This document shows positions 55,157-64,000 of a stretch of DNA of 64,000 bases, piece by piece (positions within the stretch are counted from its first letter, which is position 1; each line of letters begins with the position of its first letter). The position numbers and the translations under genes are program-made. The stretch lies in assembly GCA_020747065.1 (NCBI GenBank), contig JAGMVK010000021.1:806001-870000 (forward strand), given 5' to 3'. This DNA comes from Cadophora sp. MPI-SDFR-AT-0126 (Eukaryota > Ascomycota > Leotiomycetes > Helotiales > Ploettnerulaceae). A model generated the notes under the pieces. The model saw nothing but the letters and a program-made list of their open reading frames with translations. It did no database searches and was not told the DNA's origin.

Positions 55157-56448
55157 ATGGTCACAGCGACCTCCAACAGCAAGCCTTCTGCCTCTGCCAG
55201 TGTCAAGGAAACATCATTTGACACTATTCCTTACGATACTCCATTGGAGAATTTGAATACAGTACTTCAAAAACGAGGGCTTTCGCCTACGACACTCTCA
55301 GCATGGGCAAAAAAGAAGTCCCAAGCAGGTTCCAATTCAAAGCACCTCACTGTCCCTAAGGCCGACCTCCGAGGCAAGCGAGTGATCATCACAGGCAGCA
55401 ACAGTGGCATCGGTCGCGAAGCAGCTCTACAGATGGCTGCATGGGGTGCAAATCTGGTACTAGGATGTCGTCCAAACCCTCCACCCCATGAGCTTCACCC
55501 TGATGCTGTGGTAGCGGAGTGCATCCAAGCAGGCAAGAAAGCCGGAAACGTGATCGAAGTCGAGTGGTGGCCTATCGACCATGCAGATTTAAAGACTGTG
55601 GACGCATTTGCTCAGAGATGGCTGGCTACGGGCCACGCACTTGATATTCTATGCAGTAACATCGGAATGGGTGCGAAACGTCCCGTCCCGGAAGAACAGG
55701 CGAAGAAAGGCGAGAAGTATCGCAAGACAGTGGATGGGTTCGAGGAGATCCATTCAGTTCGTTACCTTCTCCTTACAGTCTCATGTCTTCTGCGATTGTT
55801 GACAACATCCTGCAGGTCAATTTCCTCGGCCATGTCGAGCTCATTTTGAGTCTTCTTCCAGCTCTCGCTCGCGCGTCTGAACCTCGCGTTGTCTGCACCA
55901 CATCCTGTTTCCACTATCTTGGCAAGTTCGATATGCAGAATTGGAACGGTGAAAAAGGCGACGCTGGTATCGGCGGCGTTCAATTCTACCAGAACAGCAA
56001 ACTTCGATATCAAATCTGGCTCACCGAGTTGCAGCGTCGTCTCCTTCTCCATCCAGAATATCGCCACATCACCGTCAATGGATGCCACCCTGGCTTTGTC
56101 AACTCTGGAATCTGGTTCATGCCAGGCAAATCATGGATATCGTGGATTCAAGAGAAGGCCACGCAGTTCTTAGCATCGAGGGTGGGAATCAATTCTCAGC
56201 AAGGCAGTTTGACTATCTTGCATGTTGCGACGAGTCCGGAAGCGGGGCCAGATCCTAAGACGCAAGGGGTTGGAAAGGAGGGAGGTGGTGGCGGTGGCCG
56301 GTATTTCAATCGTATCTGGGAAGATGAGGCTATGCCACATTGTGAAGATGCGGATTGTCGGTCAAGAGTTTGGCGCAAGGTGAACGACGAATTGAAGCTA
56401 AGCGAGAAAGGGCTCCTAGACGTGCTGGGTGTTTCTGGTACTCTGTAA
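55157..56448 (+). CDS. Short-chain dehydrogenase/reductase
   Basis: Two exons (55157-55756 and 55816-56448) with a 59-nt intron sum to 1233 nt, 410 aa. After a ~70-residue N-terminal extension comes the NAD(P) motif TGSNSGIG. Next are LDILCSNIGM (NNAG position), VNFLGHV, the active-site Ser in TTSCFHYLG and the YxxxK pair in FYQNSK. The protein resembles the retinol dehydrogenase / WWOX branch of SDRs. The Ser-rich N-terminal extension and a Gly-rich loop (GGGGGG near residue 365) are unusual. It may belong with the two methyltransferase genes downstream. Confidence 0.88.
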
Positions 56449-57190
56449 ACATCTCATTCATAACTTGTAATGATATTTCTAATGATTGAAGTACAACTTT
56501 GACAATCGGGAAAATTTCCCTGATGTAAGACTTAACTCATACAAGATCCGCACCTCTCAAGGTTGCTTAATCGAGGAAACAGTGAGCGTTGGCGAGGGAT
56601 GTGAGGAATCTCTGAATCAAAGTCTTCTGGCGTCGACTACCGATAGGGCGGGTGGCTGTTCTCAGGAGCAGGAACAGAAGACTGGTTTGGAGGAATTTTG
56701 CGGACCCTGGACCCCAGATACCGCTTTGCATACATGATCATGGGCCTCACCATTGAGAAATAGTACTTGGCAATGGATCGCAGCTATCGGGTCTTTGGCT
56801 TGGCTGTGGCCATTAATTCTAGAACGGTAGCACATTCGTGTTCATGCCACCTAAAAAATGACAGCTTATCTTCACCGCACCTCACCTTCCTTGAATGAAC
56901 TATCTTCCACGGTCGCCTATGGTTTCCCAACTCCGAGTTCATTACTATCTGCCTCTAAAAAATATGTGTCCACGGAAGCTTCCGCTTGCTGGCCTTGCTT
57001 CAGTTCATGGAGGCGCTTCATTTCCACGTTCAGAATTAGCTAAAACCCAAAGCCTACAAGTAGCAAGACGAGCCTTAGATCCGTCAGTACAAATACTTCT
57101 TATCTCTACGACATACAGTTGCTCGAACTAGTGGACTCACATTCTCTCGAGTATTTCTAATCTTCATACCTTTTCAATGTACAATTTCCT
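56449..57190. other. Intergenic region between convergent genes
   Basis: 3' flanks of the SDR (+) and the methyltransferase (-). Nothing recognised. Confidence 0.55.
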
Positions 57191-58523
57191 TCATTCTTTT
57201 GCGCTCAAGGGCTTCTGACCATACACGACAACATACGGCCAGTACGCATGCTGTTTCCTATTCTTGATATCCTTTCTCACCCCCGTAAAGAAAACCGTCG
57301 ACTCCTCCGGCGACCAGCCCAACCCTTTCTGGAAGACCCTCGTACTAATTCCCTCCAAATTCGACGTCAGATTCTCCTGCTCAAACGCACCAACCAGACG
57401 CAATCGTGGATCTTTTGCCCAAGGGCTCGTCGGCATCTTGAAAATCGTCTCGGTCACGCCTTCAAATCCGGCTTCCTCGAACCATTTCTTGTAGTGGATG
57501 GGATCTTCTAGGGGTGTGCCGAACGCGGTTGCTGCTGCGCGGAGGAGCCGGTCGTATTCTTTGAATTGGCTGGTTTCCGGCAGGGTGCCGTCGTCGCAGT
57601 GGAGAGTCCCGTTGATGTTCTGGAATTCGAGCCATCCACCAGGCTTCAGGTGTCTCATAAAGTGTCAAAATATTAGCTCTCGTGATGATGAGAGGGTCGC
57701 TTACGTGTAACATTGCTTGATGAGACGAGGAAAGTCTCGGATGCAGAGAAGCAGATCCCTCGAAAAGATGTAATCGAAACTGTTTAACTGCCAGGTCCAT
57801 GTTTGCTCGATATCATCGATTTCAAAATGACAATTTGGTGCAGTCCTAGCGTTATGGTCAGATTCCTGAGAATAATGCACTGCTAATCGAATTACTTACC
57901 ACTTGGGTTGAATTGGTGCAATGTCAACCCCTGTTACCTGCTAGCTGTCAGAAATGCTTTCCGGAAAGAACAAGCAGATATTACATCTGCAGATGGATTT
58001 GCATCAGCAAAATCAATACTCCAGATTCCTGGAAGCCACATCAGCGAACTCATTCGAGCTTTGGTGAGAATTTCATCGCACCAGTGCCGCAAGCTAAGTC
58101 CAGCACTTTCTGTAGATTATTTGGAATTGGCGCAATCCATCGTTTCTTGTCGAGGAGGATGAAATATTTGGCATGGGCCATATCAATTCTGTCCATTTCT
58201 TGTTCGTCCATCGGTGCGCCGTACTCTTTATAGAACATGTCAGATGATCTCCTTTTCTCATGTTGAATTCTTGGTGTAGCTAACCCTCTTTGCCGTATGA
58301 TGCATACGTTCTTCCATTTTCTTCAACTCCTTGGACAATGCTGGAAGATAGAGATGCTAAGGAGCTTTCTCCTCCCGTGTCGGCTCCCTGTAAGAGTCAG
58401 ACACAAGTCGTGAGCATAATGCACGAGTGAGATTCAGACCTCATCACTGAAATCGTCATCATAAGCCTCGATAATATCAGTCGGCGGTTCCACCGGCTCC
58501 GTACTCTGTTCTGCACTCATCAT
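57191..58523 (-). CDS. Class I SAM-dependent methyltransferase (LaeA-like fold)
   Basis: Seven exons (58523-58440, 58387-58285, 58225-58082, 58028-57985, 57937-57900, 57845-57705, 57653-57191) with introns of 46-59 nt sum to 1017 nt, 338 aa. Residues 1-40 are acidic. RTYASYGKEEYGAP is followed by motif I LDLACGTGIWSIDFAD, VTGVDIAP (end of beta 2), DYIFSRDLLLCIRDF and THLKPGGWLEFQN. This is the common fungal methyltransferase fold shared with LaeA and with secondary-metabolite tailoring enzymes. It lacks the His-rich N-terminus of true LaeA. The first donor is GTCTGA, weak, but the spliced frame is continuous. It is divergent from the O-methyltransferase at 59133. Confidence 0.87.
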
Positions 58524-59132
58524 CTACCACAAAGGTTGTGAATATCTTCCAGAACATCCAGAATGTGGGCTAATAATCCGGACTTAAATGCGTGTTGCCC
58601 AAGTGGGAGGGATGTGGCAGTGGGGCGAAGGGTCGCGGAACGCCATCCTATGCAACTACAGGGGCATGTCCGAACCCATGCGTCCCACAATGTAGGACCA
58701 TGATTGGCAAATTTACACGACAGATGGAAATTTAGTGGATTGCCCTAGTTGATTGCATCCCGGATCGAACCGCTGCCATTCTCCTAGCGAGCCTGTCAAA
58801 ACGTGGCATGACGAACGGTGCGGAGGATAAGTTCGAGCTTCCAATTGGGACTCAGAATCCATTCACCGCTATCCACCTGGCTGTTCTAGTTGCTTCTTGA
58901 AGACAGTCTATGGATGAGCACGCTTGCTTCATACATCCTCATTGGGATAAGACACCTCGGTAAGTGGGCTCGGACGGAAACATGACCACAAACATCCAAG
59001 TGCAATAATGGCCTACCCCAGTACATGAGGACTTCCTTGCTACTGTAAACGACGCTGCGCAAACCTTCCCGGAAATCCGTTTTCGCCTCAGACGGTAATC
59101 TCACCTGTTACACCCGAGAAAGACGAACGACA
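58524..59132. other. Divergent promoter region, two methyltransferase genes
   Basis: 609 bp shared upstream region. No gene; both genes may be co-regulated from here. Confidence 0.5.
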
Positions 59133-60490
59133 ATGGCATCTCCCCTCCCCGGTCCGAATGCAGAGCTTATCGCAGCAGCGAGTGAGTTCGCAGCTGCCGT
59201 CAAGGATTTCAATGGCGATCCAGTGAAGCAACGTCAGCTGTTGAAGGAGGCTGACAGGCTGCGCCTATTGCTGGAGACCCCAATGGATACGCTTATGAAG
59301 CAATGGGAAACGAGCCAATGCATCGCGGCTATGAACCTGCTAGTCGAGCTTGATGTTTTGGAGGCCATTCCCAAGGAGGGATCAATCAGCTCCAAGGATT
59401 TAGCTGAAATTGTTAAGGTCGATGAGTCTGCCATAGGTGGGGTTTGCTCTGTATCAGTCGAATTCCTTGAATTAACATTTGCCTAGCTCGAGCACTCAAA
59501 CTCGTCGTGATTAACGGCATCTGTGTAGAGCCGATTCCAAACACTTTTGCGCTAAATGCCAATGCCTTCGTCTTCCTCAAGGGTGTGGCAAGAGAGTTCT
59601 TCCAATTCATGATCGACCAAACTGGACCATTTTACAAGCTGCCCGAGTATTTCCGCACGCATAAGCAAGAAGATCTCTACGACCTGAAGAAGTCACCTTA
59701 TGCCTGGGCAGTAGGTCTCGAGGGCAAGGATTACTATGAAGCCATCTCCAGCGATCCAAAGAAGTTGCACAATTTCAACTTCACGATGGCAACCTCGGAG
59801 GCCGTCACGCCGATTCTGGGCATGTTTCCATGGGCCGGCATGAAAGCGCAAGTTGAAGCAGATACTTCGCGAGCCTTTGCTGTTGATATCGGCGGCGGCC
59901 GAGGCCAATTCCTCAAAGCCATTCAGAAAGAAGCACCAAATGGATTTGGAGCCAAGATGATTCTCCAGGATCGACCAGATGTTCTTGCTTCATTGACAGA
60001 AGAAGACATTCCGGGAATTGAGAAGATGCCCTACGACTTCTTCACTCCACAGCCAGTCAAGAGTAATCCTTCTGACCCTGAGTGACCTTGTCCCTACTGA
60101 CAAGACTTAGATGCGCATATTTACGTGATGCGTCGTATCCTCCATGACTTCTATATTCCAGTCTGCAAAGATCTCGTGAAGAATATCGCAAGTGCCATGG
60201 GACCGACCTCTCGATTCATCATCGCAGACATGATCATGCCTGACAAGGTGGAAATGGGAACTGAGGTGACGCCTTATTGGATGGATTTCAATTGTGTGTC
60301 AACACCAGCTCAACAAATGACAACTCTGCTAACGTGTATAGTGATGATGTTGAACGGAACTGAAAAATCAAAAGCGCAATTTGAGGAGATTCTTGATGCA
60401 GCTGGGCTTGAGATAGTAAAGATTCACCCCTTTGCCTTTGGTTGCCATGCAAACATCGAATGCCGGTTGAAGGCTACGACGTCTTCGTGA
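59133..60490 (+). CDS. O-methyltransferase of plant COMT/fungal secondary-metabolism type
   Basis: Four exons (59133-59436, 59487-60062, 60111-60293, 60342-60490) with introns of 48-50 nt sum to 1212 nt, 403 aa. The N-terminal half is a winged-helix dimerisation domain. The SAM site VDIGGGRGQFLKAI, the LQDRPDVL acidic end of beta 2, the FFTPQP turn, the RRILHDFY block with the catalytic His, and ADMIMP follow in order. Such enzymes methylate hydroxyls on aromatic polyketides and related products. No synthase gene is visible in the window. Confidence 0.93.
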
Positions 60491-61243
60491 CAGCTTTGAA
60501 AGGTAAAAGGTCAGGTTAATCTTCTGAGGATTGGCTTCAAGGATCTTCCAGCACTCAGCACTAGACAAGTGAATGGCCTTGAGTGACACCTTCGAAAGGT
60601 CGATGTATGCCTGAAATCTGATTGTTCGTAATACCAATCCACTTGTATCGTAAACTCGACTGTTGAGTGAGATTTGAACGATCATGAAACCACAGAGATA
60701 GCTTTCACGCTTTGGAGGACGAATACAATGTGTGTATTGTCCATAACCTTCATCTTTATGTTCCAATACCAGGACAATTCTCCCTTGTTCATGATACTCT
60801 GGACAGCAGATATCGGCTCCCTCATTCACAATTTTCGTGAGGTAAATAAAAAGCTAGCCATGTCACGTTCAACCAACCAGATTCATCAACAATCGTGTCG
60901 CTAGTTGACCGAACGACCCACAGAGCTCTGCACGCCTTGTCACATCGCCTTCCCTTCGAATAACTATATGTTCTCACCTCAAAGGCTCGAGCATTGACAA
61001 ACATAGACCTTCGAAGAAAAAAGGGACTTCATAGGGCCTTTCGACTTGACTCACAGCATCGGTATGTTCATTCTCCATCCTCTTGGAGGATACTCAAACA
61101 ATGGACTGATAATTGACAGGGTTCGGCTTTCAGAACTGCCCAAGAGTTCGACCAAGGAAGTCCATTCCCTCTTCCAGAGAGGAGAAGCCTTAAGTCGATC
61201 TACTCGAATTCATCACAAATAACCTTTTCCAATCACACCCACG
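60491..61243. other. Intergenic region
   Basis: 3' flank of the O-methyltransferase and promoter of the next gene. Frames here have no motifs. Confidence 0.5.
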
Positions 61244-61816
61244 ATGCCCGCACAAAACACAGCACCAGGCGATTTTGGTCCAGATTTGGAAGTTTCCCTT
61301 CCCCGTCCATCTCCATTGAGAATTCGGAGTTTCGAACGTCTGCTTCGCCGGGAGATGGCACTTGCTCGTGAGCGGGAGATTAGACTTTCGGGTCGGCTCA
61401 ATGAGGTATCAACACAAGATAATGGCGACACGGGGAATCAACAAGTGATTGAAGAAGTAGATGTTCCAGCTGAGCGGGTGACCCAAGACGATCGTCGACG
61501 TAGGCTTCATGCTCACCTAGGTTTCAAAACTACCACCAAGCCTTGCAATGTTACCCAACAAGCTGATCCTCAAACTGTTCGATATCCAATGTTGCCTCTA
61601 TGTCTCCGCACTCGTAAGTTGCGATCTAATACTCCAAATGGTTTGTTATTTGCTAATGCGCTTCCAGCGTCTATTCCACATCCTCGTCGCGAAACGCCTC
61701 TTGATCATCCCGCGTGGCGTGCTTACTACGGTCAGTTTCGAAACGAACTACAGTTCCAGCAGCTTCGACTTTGTGGCTCCAACTGCTGCAATGGCACTAC
61801 TTTCCGGTTTCGATAA
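61244..61816 (+). CDS. Unrecognised small protein, possibly with a 54-nt intron
   Basis: ATG at 61244 opens a frame to TAA at 61816. The frame is uninterrupted (190 aa), but it contains a perfect GTAAGT donor at 61614, a CTAATG branch site and a CCAG acceptor at 61667. Removing these 54 nt gives 172 aa in the same frame. Residues 30-55 are Arg/Glu-rich and helical (FERLLRREMALARERE), the rest polar with Pro/Arg runs. I do not recognise it. Confidence 0.55.
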   Translation: MPAQNTAPGDFGPDLEVSLPRPSPLRIRSFERLLRREMALAREREIRLSGRLNEVSTQDNGDTGNQQVIEEVDVPAERVTQDDRRRRLHAHLGFKTTTKPCNVTQQADPQTVRYPMLPLCLRTRKLRSNTPNGLLFANALPASIPHPRRETPLDHPAWRAYYGQFRNELQFQQLRLCGSNCCNGTTFRFR

Positions 61817-62629
61817 ATCTACAGATTTATGATGGTTGGGGAACTGTCTGGGGCATGGAAGCTAGAGAAATAACTATGCTTTCTGTGGAAACCCAACTCT
61901 GGTGTACCTGTGGAAACCAATGATGGGGACATACCCGCTTCTCCTTGCCTTTGGGTTAGCAAACAGTGTTGGTGACTCGAATTGATTGATTGGAGTGTTG
62001 TCTCGTGGGCGAAATATTGTTGGTCCGCGTAAGTGCATCCCCAGCTCTAGTTTTCGGAAATGCAAATAAGATGTCTGCAAACTCGCTTGACATGGTGCCA
62101 GTGACTCTCTGCTCCATTATGCAACTCCACTCTCAGTCCTCGGATGATTCTATTGGTGAATAGAGTTCCAGAACTTTCAACATGAGCTCGGTCAAGTTTA
62201 CCTTTTCAAAAAGCTAGACAATCAGACTGTAAGTAGGATTTGATTATCGGAGAAGTAATTCCTCGCCCGTACAATGCCAACCCAGCATGCCATGGGATTA
62301 TCTGGTATGATAAGCTGACGAAAGGTTCATTGGCTTGCAGAAAAAAAAATCTATGAATGGTCATTCACCTCGGAAAATTCTAGAAATTCACTGGGTGAAG
62401 TGTACCTCCGCTTTTGATTCTTGCACGTAGCCAAGACTGAAGAGAATACGTGCTGCGGTTGCTGCTCAGGTTTCATAAAGTTGAGCGAGCGTTCACCCCG
62501 CATTTCACGCTCGCTTAAGAGAAATCTAAACAACGCTAACGATAGCCGCTATCCCGACTGTTTTCTTTCCATCACAACAAGGTCGCTGATTCAACACAAA
62601 GCAGCGATTGACCAACATCAACAGCAGAC
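61817..62629. other. Intergenic region
   Basis: 813 bp between the two unrecognised genes. AT-rich, with an A run near 62340. Nothing recognised. Confidence 0.5.
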
Positions 62630-63616
62630 ATGGGTCTTCCATTGTTCAAGACTCCAACGATGGTTGAGCCCTCCGCAACCGAGTAAGTTACTTCTTAATT
62701 GCCTGGTTCCTGATGGCCTGATGTTGAGCCCTACTGATGGCGCTGGAGGAACGTTGCCGCTCTCCCAAGTGGCGTTTTAGATGCACCAGTAGACTGGCCA
62801 GACTTAGAAAGCGATGTTTCACCCCCCTATACTCCTCGTGTAGAGCAGAACATACCTCGAGTCCGCAGTTGGAGCCTGTTGCAAACGAATGCAGTCAGCT
62901 CAGAGTCTGCTGTTCGGTTTCAAGCTACACAAAACCGTCGAGAAGCTTCTCAAACCCAGAATGGTTGGCGCCCTCTCGATTCACGACGGAGGACTGCGCT
63001 ATCGGGTACTGAATACGTCGAGGGGAGACTTAGAGATGCCGTTGGAATGGAAATCAATCGCCTTTCCGAAGGTTTACACGCACATGCCAGGAACATTCCC
63101 GAAGGACAAGACAGGCAAGCAATGGAAAATGCTGAGATTATGATTGAGAACGTTCGTCGAGACTTGAGACGTATGGTTGATGCGCGAATGGGAGCGATGA
63201 TTAGACCAACTTGGGCTACCGATACAAGCCCTCCATCATTGGCGCAGGCCAGATCTCTCGGTCCATTTGTTCCTGTACCACTGGTTCTCTCGGTGGACTC
63301 AGTCCCTGGTAGTAGACCTGGGACGCCAACAACTGCTGATTATGCTCGTCGTGGCTCCCTTGGTGTTCTTCGTCGTAAGTATGGCCGAAAATCTCTAGTG
63401 GTTCTGAACAACGCTGACCTTACTTCTTTAGCTTCACCAGCCTCAACCGCGCAACTCGTGCCCCACAGCGAAACACTATCACCACCAAGATCGCCCGAGC
63501 CCATTACAATACCACAGTATGTTGTTCGTGCAATCACACCACCGATTCGAAGTGCAGCTCCGAGCCCACCTGCCATTGTTGGACATGTTCGGGGCCGACA
63601 CAGTCCAACCTCATAG
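62630..63616 (+). CDS. Unrecognised Pro/Ser/Arg-rich protein
   Basis: Three exons (62630-62682, 62749-63374, 63432-63616) with introns of 66 and 57 nt sum to 864 nt, 287 aa. The first intron has a GTAAGT donor and a GAG acceptor that joins TEN to VAALPSG in frame. The second intron is 57 nt, stop-free, and could be retained. Residues 105-180 are predicted helical and Arg/Glu/Met-rich (RRDLRRMVDARMGAMI). The C-terminus is Pro/Ser-rich with SPPRSPEP and APSPP. It lies on the same strand as the gene at 61244, with similar gene layout (a stop-free intron after LR). Function unknown, probably an intracellular disordered protein. Confidence 0.6.
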
Positions 63617-64000
63617 ATCTACATCGACCATTTCAACATGCATGAGATATGTGAGGTTCGTTCATGGAAATATTGGGATTTGGATGGTGGAAGGTCGCTT
63701 AGGAGTCTTGGTTGTCAATAGGGGACAGTGTTGGCATACTCTTACGTATGAGTACAGAGACTTGGACTAGACTTGATGCAGAAGATCGAGAGCCTATGCT
63801 TGGATTGGACTGCGGTTAAATGATCTGTAACGCTGTAAGAATAGCTTGGGAAGTGTGCGACGGAGATCTCTCAATGTTGTTATCGATGTTGGTCAAACGC
63901 GGAAGTCAACAGATCGTGGGCCAACAATCTCAGCCTGCGGTTGTATACGTGAAATGATAGAAGTTTTAGATTAAACTAATCTCCATTCAATGCAACGAAC
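63617..64000. other. 3' end of the window
   Basis: 3' flank of the preceding gene; no frame of note. Confidence 0.5.

Overview
The window is nuclear DNA of a filamentous ascomycete (Pezizomycotina). The evidence is dense short genes on both strands and GT-AG introns of about 45-130 nt with CTAAC/CTGAC-type branch sites. Typical families include Zn2Cys6 regulators, fungal NLRs, GH17 and GH78 enzymes, HRI1 and a SCY1-like pseudokinase. Exon-intron models were built by hand. Each spliced model was checked for an intact frame by summing exon lengths. Species and genus cannot be assigned from the window.

Left part, 0.1-39 kb, mostly core genes: RCC1/RanGEF (147-2300, -), Upc2-like Zn cluster regulator (3518-5385, -), unknown protein (6824-8288, +), membrane protein A (8588-9829, -), complex I ESSS subunit (10812-11516, +), mitochondrial branched-chain aminotransferase (12291-13646, -), SCY1-like pseudokinase (14283-17298, +), NAD-dependent epimerase (17907-18965, +), membrane protein B, a paralogue of A (19443-20636, +), tandem-WW protein (21090-22805, -), secreted beta-rich protein (24440-25936, +), alpha/beta hydrolase (26482-27372, -), DMT-family transporter (27780-29034, -), GH78 rhamnosidase (29909-32677, -) divergent from a frameshifted MFS sugar transporter (34040-36144, +), cytochrome c heme lyase (36671-37706, +) and HRI1 (38143-39018, +).

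Middle part, 39.4-54 kb, accessory and immunity-like: a patatin-NB-ARC-TPR NLR (39448-43321, -) broken by a 4-bp tandem duplication and carrying near-identical TPR repeats, a heavily decayed protein kinase (about 45051-45725, -), a secreted lactonase-family propeller protein (46185-47431, -), a GH17 glucanase (48566-49450, +), a signal-peptide/one-TM surface protein (50049-51127, -) and a second patatin protein without NB-ARC (51957-53903, +).

Right part, 55-63.7 kb: tailoring-type enzymes (SDR, class I SAM methyltransferase, O-methyltransferase) with no synthase in view, then two unrecognised proteins whose internal introns are stop-free multiples of three.

Most notable: the NLR broken between NB-ARC and TPR beside a dead kinase and a second patatin gene; the two-member family of unnamed membrane proteins; and a divergent rhamnosidase/transporter pair in which the transporter lacks one nucleotide. 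No tRNA, rRNA, intact transposon or CRISPR was seen.
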